Assembly (NCBI RefSeq): GCF_002160325.1
Contig: NZ_NFKJ01000013.1
Coordinates: 27,680-91,679, forward strand
Direction: 5' to 3'
Source: Lachnoclostridium sp. An181
Lineage (GTDB): Bacteria; Bacillota; Clostridia; Lachnospirales; Lachnospiraceae
DNA length: 64,000 nucleotides
This document shows, in pieces, positions 18,515 through 27,123 of this stretch. The translations under genes were made by a program, and so were the position numbers. Below the pieces are notes generated by a model that saw only the letters and a list, made by a program, of their open reading frames with translations, ran no database searches and was not told the origin of the DNA. Numbering within the stretch: position 1 is the first letter of the stretch; the number at the start of each line of letters is the position of its first letter.

Positions 18515-18662
18515 ACAGCGAAGGCCCACCGGCAAAAAGCCGGCGGGCCTCGTTGTTTGTATAGTTATCTAAAGGAATGAGAGTAAAGTGACACCTGGAG
18601 GTTTCTCCCCCAGGTGCTTACTTTATGAGGGGGGAGATAGTGATTTGTTTATCAACTATCTG
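18515..18662 (-). ncRNA. Candidate structured non-coding RNA
   Basis: The 336-base gap between the response regulator and the DUF3793 gene holds no ORF but three consecutive hairpins: GATAGT/ACTATC (18636-18660), CACCTGG/CCAGGTG with an outer TAAAGT/ACTTTA helix (18584-18625), and a very stable G+C-rich stem-loop (18522-18550). Two distant segments (18654-18659 and 18561-18566) are also complementary, so a pseudoknot is possible. A TATACT -10-like hexamer (18669-18674) would start a minus-strand transcript right before the first hairpin. Orientation is not proven. It could instead be a long 3' UTR or an RNA of a known Rfam class that I cannot name with certainty. Confidence 0.4.
18522..18550. 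terminator. Strong G+C-rich hairpin, possible terminator
   Basis: A 12-bp stem with one internal mismatch (AGGCCCACCGGC paired with GCCGGCGGGCCT) closes a 5-base loop. The plus-strand tail is CGTTGTTTGT, moderately T-rich; the minus-strand tail has few Ts. It may end the candidate RNA or the DUF3793 transcript. Confidence 0.5.
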
Positions 18663-18755
18663 ACTCTTAGTATACGCAACAAATGTGTCCAAAGTATGTT
18701 GATTCTATAAAAGAAAACGAAATTTTATTAAGTAGTTCTTAAGAGAAACCGAATT

Positions 18756-19325
18756 TCAGATAAAGGTGTAATCTGAAATTTCAAACAGTCTCTTTCCCCT
18801 TTGGATTTCTGAAACAAAAAATGCCTTTGCTTTTTCGTATCTGGAAAACAATTCTACAGCCTCTTCCACGTTCCCGTATACTTTCCAGTATCCGCTGTAA
18901 AGGTAATTTTGTCCTTCATTTTCAATAAATCCCATGACATCGCAAAGCGGGTATCCCAAAAAGATACCAATCTCATGAGGAAATTCCAATTTATTTTGCT
19001 TGTATAAGGTAAATCTTTTTTGAAGTCTTGCAAGCAATGGCTGTAATCGAAAATCTGTATATCCGCATCTTTTCATAAAGTCGAGTACATCCTCATTTTC
19101 AAATAAAGAAACCATCAAGTCCGGCTGATAAATCAGCCAGAGGTTTTTTCCCGCTCCAAGATACAGTACACGGCACGCTGCCGCTGTTCCTTTCAGAGAC
19201 GTAAAGACCTCTTTTGTATGTCTGCTCTTTAAGATCAAAATATTAGCCGGTTTCAGCCTGGCAAGTACAGGCGCACACTGGTGTGCAATCTGAACTTCTA
19301 TCGGTGTGGCAAAAAATGGATTCAT
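18756..19325 (-). CDS. DUF3793 family protein, probable iron-regulated
   Basis: A soluble protein of about 189 residues belonging to the DUF3793 family common in clostridia; function unknown. Visible features include conserved-looking LGYPLCDVMGFIENEG and YSGYWKVYGN segments, and no membrane helix or signal peptide. Known members often lie beside ferrous iron transport (feo) or flavodoxin genes. Here no such genes are adjacent, but two DtxR-type inverted repeats and a good promoter sit directly upstream, so iron-dependent repression is likely. The ATG at 19325 is 10 bases after AAAGGAG; the ATG at 19334 is only one base away from it. Confidence 0.85.
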   Translation of the reverse strand: MNPFFATPIEVQIAHQCAPVLARLKPANILILKSRHTKEVFTSLKGTAAACRVLYLGAGKNLWLIYQPDLMVSLFENEDVLDFMKRCGYTDFRLQPLLARLQKRFTLYKQNKLEFPHEIGIFLGYPLCDVMGFIENEGQNYLYSGYWKVYGNVEEAVELFSRYEKAKAFFVSEIQRGKRLFEISDYTFI

Positions 19326-19350
19326 CCTGATCATACTCCTTTCTTATCTT

Positions 19351-19367
19351 AGTTAGAAAAAACTAAC
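19351..19367 (-). promoter_or_regulatory. DtxR/IdeR-type operator, proximal copy
   Basis: The inverted repeat AGTTAGAAAAAACTAAC (extended to TTAGTTAG on one side) matches the DtxR/IdeR box pattern of TTAG-GTTAG half-sites. It lies between the promoter and the DUF3793 ribosome site, about 46 bases from the distal copy. Confidence 0.72.
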
Positions 19368-19395
19368 CATCTATCAAAAAAAATATCTTCCTCAC

Positions 19396-19415
19396 AAGTT
19401 AGAATTAACTAACCA
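19396..19415 (-). promoter_or_regulatory. DtxR/IdeR-type operator, distal copy
   Basis: A near-perfect palindrome centred on AGTTAGAATTAACTAAC begins just after the predicted -10 box, so a bound metal-loaded repressor would cover the transcription start. It shares its half-site with the proximal copy. Confidence 0.78.
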
Positions 19416-19416
19416 C

Positions 19417-19445
19417 ATGTTACCATGAAACTTATTCACGGTCAA
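19417..19445 (-). promoter_or_regulatory. Promoter of the DUF3793 gene
   Basis: On the minus strand TTGACC (-35, 19440-19445) and TAACAT (-10, 19417-19422) are separated by 17 bases, directly upstream of the distal DtxR-type operator. Confidence 0.65.
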
Positions 19446-19490
19446 TCCATTTTATTCTAAACGTGGTAGGGGGAATATTTCTGAAATGGA

Positions 19491-19521
19491 AAAAAGAGCC
19501 GTTTCCGAACCGGCTCTTTTT
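19491..19521. terminator. Bidirectional terminator
   Basis: A perfect 11-bp stem AAAAAGAGCCG/CGGCTCTTTTT with a short loop gives a T-tract on either strand. It lies in the 411-base gene-free stretch between the DUF3793 start and the zinc-ribbon gene; apart from the operators and two terminators I see nothing else in that stretch. Confidence 0.75.
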
Positions 19522-19683
19522 GAGGAAAGTTATGAAAAAGAAAATTTATAAAATTAGTAGTTGTAAGTTTTCCTTACGAGTATTACTATACCCGGAAAAT
19601 ATGAGGATTATGTGATAAAAAAATAAAAGGATTGTGAACACTTTTGCTTTTCTGTTCATAATTTGGCAATACGTTTACCTGAC

Positions 19684-19731
19684 AAAAGCAGAGTGGCCCT
19701 TTATCATATTATATAGGACTACTCTGCTTTT
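19684..19731 (-). terminator. Terminator of the zinc-ribbon gene
   Basis: AAAAGCAGAGT pairs with ACTCTGCTTTT, extended inward by a CCT/AGG helix. It begins 6 bases after the stop of the zinc-ribbon gene and ends in TTTT on the minus strand. Confidence 0.75.
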
Positions 19732-19736
19732 TATAC

Positions 19737-20279
19737 TTACAGGATAAAAAATATTGCGATCAAAACAGCAATCAAAATGACCAGAATGGAAATTATTATC
19801 ATAAACAACGGCAGTTTTGATGTAGAGACTTCCACGTCATCGTCCTCATCCCTCTGCGAAAGCATATGTTCATAATTGTCGCGCATTTCCTGCTCTCTTT
19901 TCTCCCGAACCTGTTTTGGCGGGATGTTGGAATAACGGCTTTCTGACTCCTCCCCGGACGGCTGTTCCTGTCTCTTTTGAGGCTGATTTCTTCTTGCCTG
20001 CTCCCTTCTCTGTGCATCCCTTGGCTGCTTTTCACGATTCTCCGCTGCCTGCCCGTTTGATATATTGTCTTTTTCTGCCTCCGCTTTTTTCTCTTCCTGG
20101 GCTGCTTTTTCTTTTTCCGCCTTGGCTGCCTGTCTTTTTGCTCTCTGCTTGTCCAGGTTCCATTTCTTTTTGCAGTCTCTGCAGATTGCAAATTCGTTGA
20201 AAATTGCCTCGCCCTCTGACGTCTCCCCTACTTTTTCATTTCTTATCAACAGTTCTTTTCCGCATTTAGGACAGTTCAT
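19737..20279 (-). CDS. Tail-anchored zinc-ribbon protein of unknown function
   Basis: A 180-residue protein with three parts: an N-terminal zinc ribbon (CPKCGK at 3-8 and CRDCKK around 33-38, two CxxC pairs), a long highly charged Glu/Lys/Gln/Arg-rich middle (about 40-150) that is probably helical or disordered, and a C-terminal hydrophobic anchor (PLFMIIISILVILIAVLIAIFF). The cytosolic ribbon would be tethered to the membrane by the tail. I do not recognise a specific family beyond zinc-ribbon membrane proteins. GAGGAG precedes the ATG, and it has its own terminator, so it is probably a single-gene unit. Confidence 0.72.
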   Translation of the reverse strand: MNCPKCGKELLIRNEKVGETSEGEAIFNEFAICRDCKKKWNLDKQRAKRQAAKAEKEKAAQEEKKAEAEKDNISNGQAAENREKQPRDAQRREQARRNQPQKRQEQPSGEESESRYSNIPPKQVREKREQEMRDNYEHMLSQRDEDDDVEVSTSKLPLFMIIISILVILIAVLIAIFFIL

Positions 20280-20434
20280 CTTTATACTCCTCTCTGTACT
20301 GTGAAAGTTTTCCAGCAGTCTATTTCTATACTATTTAGAATATACTGAAAATCAGAAAAATTCAATATGATTTCTCGTTTGGATACCGAAAGCATAAAAG
20401 CCTTTCCTAAAAATACAGCACAACGAAAAATAAC

Positions 20435-20454
20435 GGAGCTGCCAAAGGCAGCCC
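20435..20454 (-). terminator. Terminator of the GH89 gene
   Basis: A GGAGCTGCC/GGCAGCCCC-type stem (one G-U pair) with an AAA loop lies 20 bases after the GH89 stop; the minus-strand tail is TTATTTTTC. Confidence 0.7.
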
Positions 20455-20473
20455 CGCCAATTTCAATTCCTAT

Positions 20474-23400
20474 TTACATTTTCTTTCTTTTGAAAACTAC
20501 TGCTGCCCCTGCCAAAACTGCAAGCATTGCCGCCATTGCTCCTGCTGCGTTTGTTGTATCTCCGGTCTTCGCAGATTTCTCTGATGATGCCTTTTTGCTC
20601 TCAACTTTTGATGTATCTTCTGCTGCCGTATCTTTACTCTCTGTTCCCGATGCATTTGCTGTCACATTGGACGTAGTTTCATCTGCCGTCTTGTCTTCCT
20701 CATCTCCTGCTGCGGATGCTACTTTGTCCATTGCTGCCGCAAGAGTATCCACTGCTGTCTTTACTTCTTCCTCTGTCGCTTGTTCATTTACATATACGGC
20801 CTTTGCATCTGCAAGCGCTGTGCGGAACATTGCTGCATCTGCCTCTTTTGCGTCTGCAAGGCTTACTGTCTCTGCTGACGCAATCAGCGCCTCAAGTGCG
20901 GCTTTGCTTGGTTTCAGTCTTAAATCACTCATTGCTTTTAAGAGAGCTTTCCATGCACTGTCTACTTCTTCCTGCATTGCATCCCCGTCTGCGTTGACTG
21001 CCTCTGCCACGCTCAGGGCTTCGTTAAATGCATCCTGTCCTTCTTCCAGATACTTGCTTAAATCCAAGCTGTCTGCCAACTCAATGACTTTTACAAGGTC
21101 TTCTTTATCCCCTTGTTTGAAGGAGAGATATTGCATCACGCTTATCAAGTCTTTCCATGTCTGGTCAACCATCTCCTGTGTCAGAGTGTTATCACCTTTA
21201 GCAGCCCTTGTAAGGATATCCTCTGCCTGAGACTTCAAAGCCTCGAATCTTTCCACTACAGATTTGATCACTCCTCCTGTATCTGCTTTGTTTGCAAGAC
21301 CAAGTGCATATTCCAGTACTGCTGTGGAAATGTTTGATTGTTCATCGCTGTCTTTTTCTACATAAAGGTAATTGCTCTCGTATCTTATTGTGCCTTCCTG
21401 ATCAACTGCATCCACCTTTACATAACCAGGAGCGTTCTGTGCCGGCAATTCCAAGTACAGGCCATCTTCTGCGGTCAGAATTTCCCTCTCCTGCATGTTC
21501 TCATCATAGAAGACTACCCTATATAATTCGATATTTTCATCTTTTATCTCATTCCAGTTAAGAAGATTGCCATTCTGTTCTAATTTTAACTCGGATTGTA
21601 CCAAAACACCATTGTCCATGTCATTTTTTATTTGCTCTTCTGTCAATGCGCAGTTATAGATAACAATTTCATCCAAAGAACCATTTAATCCCATCAAGGA
21701 ATCGTACTTGTTTTGCCCTGTCTTGTACTCTGCTCCTGCTTTCAATGTGTATCCAATTTCCGTCGTATCCGGATCAATATTGGAGGCGATTGTTCCTGAT
21801 GCTACATTTTTTCCGTCCACAAATAATTTGACTTTTCTTTCATCTCTTGTCAATGCAACATGGTGCCACTTTCCTGCATCCAGCACTGCATCTTTTGTAC
21901 TTACAGTGACCTTATGGTTCGTCTTGTACAATTGGAAATTCAACGTACCATTGTTCGTATACAGCCACCATACACCTCCGTTTACATTTCCGGAGTGGCC
22001 ATGCGTCAAAAGAGTCTGACTCGTGCCAGGGGTGATCTTGTCCAAATTAACCCACAAACTTACAGAAAATTGATTTTGAAGTACACTTTCTTGTCTTCCA
22101 AAGTCCACATACTCGTCCGCAGCTCCAAAATGGAGGGCTTTCCCGCGAATTCCTTCTGTCTCCTGAGGCGTTCCTACAAGTTTTCCTTTTATACCGCCAA
22201 GAATATCTTCTGTCTCCCCTGCCTGTGCACTGTCCAGAGACTGGTACATCATAATATTCCCTTTATCTCTTACACAAAGAACAATATTATGGCATGTGTT
22301 TTCGGATTTTGCTTTGTCTTTGACATGATTTACAGTTAGTTCATATGCAAAAATTTCCTGTCCTTCCTTTTCTCCTTCCACAGTAAGCTCCACAGTTCTG
22401 CTGTCTTCTCCTAACATCGCTTTTGTTGTATGAAGTCCATAATTCCAAAGATAATTATCTGCATTTTGAGCAGTCTCCTTTGACACAGCCTCGTCAAAGA
22501 CCACCTTTACAGATCCTTCTCCTGAAAATTGAGCTGACAGGATTTTCGGAGCCTGCATGTCTTTTCCCGTCGTGGCCTTGATTTCTGCCGGATCACTTTC
22601 GTATCCTGCACTGTTGACTGCTTTTACGGAAAATGTATATTCTGTTTCCTCTTCTAATCCGCTTATTGTATAGAATGTATCTTCCGTTTGCCCTATCTTC
22701 TCACCATTCTGATAGATCTCATAATAAGTGATAAGTCCGCCTTTTGGCTCTTCCCAGCTTAACGTGATATCAGAACTTCCTTCTGTCTGTTCTGCCTCCA
22801 GATTTTGTATCTTCTCCGGTTGTTCATATCCTAAAACTCCAAGTCCTTCCTTTACCAGTTCATAAGTGTCTCCCGTCGGTTCTGTTGCATATTGTTTTCC
22901 TTCAAATTCTCCCTTTCCTTTTCCAAAGTCGATCCAGAGGGCATCATACCATTTGTCAAAATTCACTTCCCCGTTTGACGTTTTCACTTCCGGATATGGC
23001 TGGGCCTCGCCTTTTAAGTCCGCAAGGTTATTTGCAAAGAACATTTCCCACTGCCTGTAATATACATCTTTTAAATATCCATTCCATGTCTTATTTGCAT
23101 AATTTAAGAACATGCCTTTAGCACCGCTGACTCTTGGACCCCATGTCGTATTGATCTGTTTTGCATCCATCTCCATCAGCCTTTTGCCCTCTTCGCTTGT
23201 GGCAATATTCTTTGCCTGTTCTATCCAAGGGCCAAGCATGAAGTTTTTATTGGTACCAGTGATCTCATCCAGAATGAGGATGGCATCCAGCCATTGTCCT
23301 GTAAGTTTTTCATACAGGTCCACATTACCTTCCTCAAAAGCTTCTTTTATCTTTGGCAGGGCCTCTCTTGTGTATGCTGTAAACACCTGGGTTGTGACCA

Positions 23401-26035
23401 AAATTAAATCATATTGATATGTGTCTGTATTCCTGAGGGCAGGTGACACCTGTAAAAGCTCTTCCAACGCCTCCCTCATTTTTACTGCATCGAATCCTAA
23501 ACTTCCAGGTCCTGTCGGGCTTGCCATCGTACCTGTATGGGACGGTGACATTGCAAACAGAATATCTCCTGTAGGATTATTGCCTGTTTTATTGTAAACG
23601 GTATCTCCCAAAATTTCCCATGCTTTTCTTGCATGTTCATCCGGTTTTCCATTCACAAGTCCGTACCTTCTGTCCGCATAATTCAAAAACCATTCTTCCC
23701 CGTCTATCGGCCCGTCCTGCCATGCCAATTCTCCTAAAGATTCCAATACAATTGGCTCATGATGTCCGCCTTCCGGGGCAACTCCTACTCCATCCATTTT
23801 TGAACCAGGTTTTGCTTTTCTCTCCCAATACTCCTGGGATAAATCTTTGACTCTAGAACCCATCGTAGTTCTGGACCCCATAGAATTCAGATGGCTGAAT
23901 CCATACTCTGCCCCATTCCATCTTTCTTCACGGTCAAACTCACTTGTGGTTTTGATATCATGGATAAATACCTTGCTTGTATCTGTTCCTTTTAAAATGT
24001 CTGTATTCGGTCCGGTCCAATGCATAATGTGCCATGTGGCATCCGGATGCACTTTCAGCATTTCTGCCTGTACACACCTTCCTACGTCTTCTCCTTTCAC
24101 GCCTCCCATGGTTCCGCCTTCATTGAACAGATCGATCTTCCAGTTTTTGCATTCTCCAAACAACTCCTCCTGGATACGGTAGTATGTGGATGCAAGTTTC
24201 GGATAAAACTCGCTGGTTGACTTCAGCCATCCTGGCCTTGGCATCGATGCCCAGGCTCCCTGAGACACAACATCTTCTTTTGGAAGTCCTTCTATTTCAT
24301 CTGCCGCATAGGCAAGATATCCTGAACAACCTGGCATGATCGGTTCCATTCCAAGCTCTCTAAGTCTTTGGCAAACTTTCTGTCCGATTTCAAGCCGTGT
24401 CTGCATGATGTCCGGTGTCATGGAGGTCATGATATTCGGCGAGTTGATCTTATCGTCTGCCTTAAATCTCCAGGAACCTCCTAAAAACAAACTTGGTACA
24501 AAACTGACTCTTGGCATCTCTTCCAACATGTCAGACACTCCAAGCTCTTCAAATGTCTTGTAAAATACATTTTCCTGACCAACATACACAAGTACCTCAT
24601 TGAATCCATTTAATGCAAGAAGATCAATTTCTCTCTCCCAGTCTTCAAAGCTCCAGAAGTTTCCATCATACTGCTCCGTCATGTCATTGCCAGCAAAACG
24701 TCTTTGGGCATTTGTAGACTGATACACCGGCTCCTTTGGCATCGGCAGATTATCAGGGAGATTTACCTGGTCTTCCTTCCAGCTGATATTACAGTTTGCC
24801 ACATATTTCAGCCAGTGATTGAATCCTGTCAGGATAGAAGCATTCGTTGTAGCAGCAATGACAAGTTTCCCGTCCTGTTCATAATACTCATAATAGTCAT
24901 AGTCGCAGGATTTCTTATCGATCGCGCGAAGTTCAATTTGGGAAAGCTTATCCTGATTTTTCTCTCCTACAAGTCGCTTTATGGAGTCCATAGCCGCTGT
25001 AGTATCAAATGCGTGCTGTTCTGCAGGATTTCTCACAATCAGACCATCGATCCCTTTCTGAAGCGCTGCCACATTTTCTTCGATTTCTTCTCCGGTCATC
25101 CCCTTCTGGACTTTATATTCCACATCTTTTATGATTTGAGAGAGCGCATAATATGTATTTGCATAATAATGATTATCCTCATTTGTAATTGCCTTTGCTT
25201 CACCTAGCTTTACTACCACCTTTTTCATATCTCCGATATCCTGAAGATCAGCGATAGCATCCTCTATCCGCTCTTTTGCAATATCAATTTCATCCTGAAG
25301 ATAATATTCTCTTTGCAGCAATTCTTCTGCTTCAGCAATGACTTTTATAAGACTATCAAAACTTTCTTGTGTATAATCATCTTTGTTAAGTTTCTTTGCT
25401 TCCTCTAAAACTGTTTTTAATTCATCTGTCCGTCCGTTTTCTATATTTCCATCCAATACTCTCAACTCTGCAATCGTGACATTTTTTGGATTTTTTGGTT
25501 CCTGGGACACTTCGACTGCCTGAAGCTTTATATGTGTAACATTTTCCACTGGTTCAAAAATTGCATACTTCCATTCCTTTCGCTCGTTCCAAACTCCTTC
25601 CGTCTTTTTTTCATAAGTTTTGCCACCGTCTGTACTTACATAAACTTCGTATGTCGTAATAACACCGTTTAAGTCTCCACCCAGGAATTTATTTCCTCTT
25701 GGCAGTTGTGCAAGTCCGGACACGGTTCTTGCTTCTCCAAGGTCCAGTGTGATCCATGCATCTTTCATCTCAACCTTGTCCCACTGACCTTCCCATAAAG
25801 TATCCGGTTTCTTGTCAAGCACCCTGTCTCCACCATAATTTCCGCTCTGCTTTGTACCTACACTCGCCTTCATTCCTGCAACATCATAAGTATTGTCCGG
25901 TTCCTGAAAAGGATTATAGGGTTCATCTACCCCTTCTGTTCCAAGAGCCATGACCGTTCCCTGGCAGACAGATGTACATAAAATGCATCCTGACAAAATG
26001 AGTCCTGCCATTTTTTGCAGTTTTTTTCTTTTCAT
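20474..26035 (-). CDS. Surface alpha-N-acetylglucosaminidase, GH89, with CBM32, FN3, LamG-like and FIVAR modules
   Basis: A secreted, probably wall-linked enzyme of 1853 residues that would remove terminal alpha-linked GlcNAc, such as the alpha-1,4-GlcNAc cap of gastric and duodenal mucin. Order: signal peptide (1-31); F5/8-type CBM32 (about 50-196); FIVAR-like helices (200-340); GH89 domains (about 345-1050) with DLFNEGG (Glu639) and APEGGHHEP (Glu755 the likely second catalytic acid); FN3 (1068-1158); a beta-sandwich linker; LamG-like domain (1262-1478); FIVAR-like repeats (about 1568-1800); and a C-terminal sorting signal SAKTGD, hydrophobic helix and KRKKM. GGAGG precedes the ATG. The divergent AraC-type regulator is its likely controller. 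The same C-terminal cassette is found in the GH84 and GH110 proteins. Confidence 0.93.
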   Translation of the reverse strand: MKRKKLQKMAGLILSGCILCTSVCQGTVMALGTEGVDEPYNPFQEPDNTYDVAGMKASVGTKQSGNYGGDRVLDKKPDTLWEGQWDKVEMKDAWITLDLGEARTVSGLAQLPRGNKFLGGDLNGVITTYEVYVSTDGGKTYEKKTEGVWNERKEWKYAIFEPVENVTHIKLQAVEVSQEPKNPKNVTIAELRVLDGNIENGRTDELKTVLEEAKKLNKDDYTQESFDSLIKVIAEAEELLQREYYLQDEIDIAKERIEDAIADLQDIGDMKKVVVKLGEAKAITNEDNHYYANTYYALSQIIKDVEYKVQKGMTGEEIEENVAALQKGIDGLIVRNPAEQHAFDTTAAMDSIKRLVGEKNQDKLSQIELRAIDKKSCDYDYYEYYEQDGKLVIAATTNASILTGFNHWLKYVANCNISWKEDQVNLPDNLPMPKEPVYQSTNAQRRFAGNDMTEQYDGNFWSFEDWEREIDLLALNGFNEVLVYVGQENVFYKTFEELGVSDMLEEMPRVSFVPSLFLGGSWRFKADDKINSPNIMTSMTPDIMQTRLEIGQKVCQRLRELGMEPIMPGCSGYLAYAADEIEGLPKEDVVSQGAWASMPRPGWLKSTSEFYPKLASTYYRIQEELFGECKNWKIDLFNEGGTMGGVKGEDVGRCVQAEMLKVHPDATWHIMHWTGPNTDILKGTDTSKVFIHDIKTTSEFDREERWNGAEYGFSHLNSMGSRTTMGSRVKDLSQEYWERKAKPGSKMDGVGVAPEGGHHEPIVLESLGELAWQDGPIDGEEWFLNYADRRYGLVNGKPDEHARKAWEILGDTVYNKTGNNPTGDILFAMSPSHTGTMASPTGPGSLGFDAVKMREALEELLQVSPALRNTDTYQYDLILVTTQVFTAYTREALPKIKEAFEEGNVDLYEKLTGQWLDAILILDEITGTNKNFMLGPWIEQAKNIATSEEGKRLMEMDAKQINTTWGPRVSGAKGMFLNYANKTWNGYLKDVYYRQWEMFFANNLADLKGEAQPYPEVKTSNGEVNFDKWYDALWIDFGKGKGEFEGKQYATEPTGDTYELVKEGLGVLGYEQPEKIQNLEAEQTEGSSDITLSWEEPKGGLITYYEIYQNGEKIGQTEDTFYTISGLEEETEYTFSVKAVNSAGYESDPAEIKATTGKDMQAPKILSAQFSGEGSVKVVFDEAVSKETAQNADNYLWNYGLHTTKAMLGEDSRTVELTVEGEKEGQEIFAYELTVNHVKDKAKSENTCHNIVLCVRDKGNIMMYQSLDSAQAGETEDILGGIKGKLVGTPQETEGIRGKALHFGAADEYVDFGRQESVLQNQFSVSLWVNLDKITPGTSQTLLTHGHSGNVNGGVWWLYTNNGTLNFQLYKTNHKVTVSTKDAVLDAGKWHHVALTRDERKVKLFVDGKNVASGTIASNIDPDTTEIGYTLKAGAEYKTGQNKYDSLMGLNGSLDEIVIYNCALTEEQIKNDMDNGVLVQSELKLEQNGNLLNWNEIKDENIELYRVVFYDENMQEREILTAEDGLYLELPAQNAPGYVKVDAVDQEGTIRYESNYLYVEKDSDEQSNISTAVLEYALGLANKADTGGVIKSVVERFEALKSQAEDILTRAAKGDNTLTQEMVDQTWKDLISVMQYLSFKQGDKEDLVKVIELADSLDLSKYLEEGQDAFNEALSVAEAVNADGDAMQEEVDSAWKALLKAMSDLRLKPSKAALEALIASAETVSLADAKEADAAMFRTALADAKAVYVNEQATEEEVKTAVDTLAAAMDKVASAAGDEEDKTADETTSNVTANASGTESKDTAAEDTSKVESKKASSEKSAKTGDTTNAAGAMAAMLAVLAGAAVVFKRKKM

Positions 26036-26230
26036 ACAGATTCCTCCATTTCATTTTAATCTTTGTATTTTGTCCGGAAAAATACATATTTTTGGTTGTT
26101 TTTCATTACTTTGTTGTCTAAACCTTTCTTTTATTATACAATATGTATATATCCCTGGCTTGTCAAAAACCGTCCTGTTTTTATCGGTTTTTGTAAAAAA
26201 CAGAACTTATTTATAGAGGAGTATTTTACC
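26036..26230. promoter_or_regulatory. Divergent promoter region between GH89 and AraC genes
   Basis: The 195-base A+T-rich gap must hold both promoters. It contains a perfect 8-bp inverted repeat, AAAAACCG (26165-26172) and CGGTTTTT (26185-26192) with a 12-base spacer, which could be an operator or a small terminator. I see no convincing catabolite-repression (cre) site. Confidence 0.45.
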
Positions 26231-27123
26231 ATGAAAATTTCCAGCACATCAAAAAAAGAACTCTTAACCGAGTTCTTAACTTCTGAGATCGTACAGATTG
26301 CCAATATTCAATATCGGGACAATGACTATTTTTTCGCCAAACATATGCATCCAAACATGGAAATCTACCGTATTTTGGAAGGATGCTGCTATATGGATAT
26401 TGGAAATCAGAAAATATTTTGTGAAACCAATGACTTTATCCTTGTTCTTCCCAATATCGTACACTCCTTTTATCTGCCCCCGGACGCTGCCTGTGCTTTT
26501 GAGCACATCCATTTCTCTCCGTATGTTCTTGGAGAGATCGATATGGAGGAAATTTTGGGCTGCAGTCTGGACTTGCTGACTGCCCTCACTTTTTGCTATC
26601 AGTCTTTCTGTCATTTTCCTGCAGATGCTTTCATAAAGGATGCTGTTTTTTCTATTATCTTTGAGATGGAACGTCCAAGCATCTTTTCTGTGCCGCACAT
26701 GAACCTTCAATTGCTCGATCTGCTTCTGCATGTAGTTTCTCTTTCAGATAAAGATTTTTCTTCCTACACACAGAAATATTCCACGCAGAATATGTATGTG
26801 CTTTTTGCCCTGCACTATATTGAACAAAACTACGCAAAAAAATCAAGATCGAGGACATCGCGGAAAAGCTTCATATTACCTGCCGATATCTTAGCAAACT
26901 GTTTTTGAAACATATGAATATGACTCTGCTCGCCTACACCAATGTATTCCGCATGAACCAGGCAATTAAACTTATGGCTGATCCATCCCTCACTCTAACA
27001 GAGATTGCTGCTCTTGTGGGCATGAACGATTCCCAGCACTTTTCAAAACTGTTTAAAAGTACGATCGGAAGTTGTCCAAACGACTACCGCAGAACCTTAA
27101 CTGTGGAGCATCTGCAGCTTTAG
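26231..27123 (+). pseudogene. AraC-family transcriptional regulator, split by a -1 frameshift
   Basis: Frame 1 (26231-26908) encodes a cupin-like sensor domain (KHMHPNMEIYRILEG) and the first part of the DNA-binding domain; the protein then falls into nonsense. The second half of the AraC domain (FLKHMNMTLLAYTNVFRMNQAIKLM, then LTEIAALVGMNDSQHFSKLFK) continues in another frame to 27123. The break is at a run of seven A's near 26834-26840; eight would restore a normal 297-residue protein reading KKIKIEDIAEKLHITC. AGAGGAG lies before the ATG at 26231. It is divergent from GH89, so its job is probably to activate that gene. The shift may be a real mutation, slippage-based phase variation, or a sequencing error. 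Confidence 0.85.

Noticed and set aside
18522..18690. Possible CRISPR repeat or insertion-sequence end
   Set aside because: The repeats are inverted, not direct and evenly spaced, and there is no transposase or target duplication.
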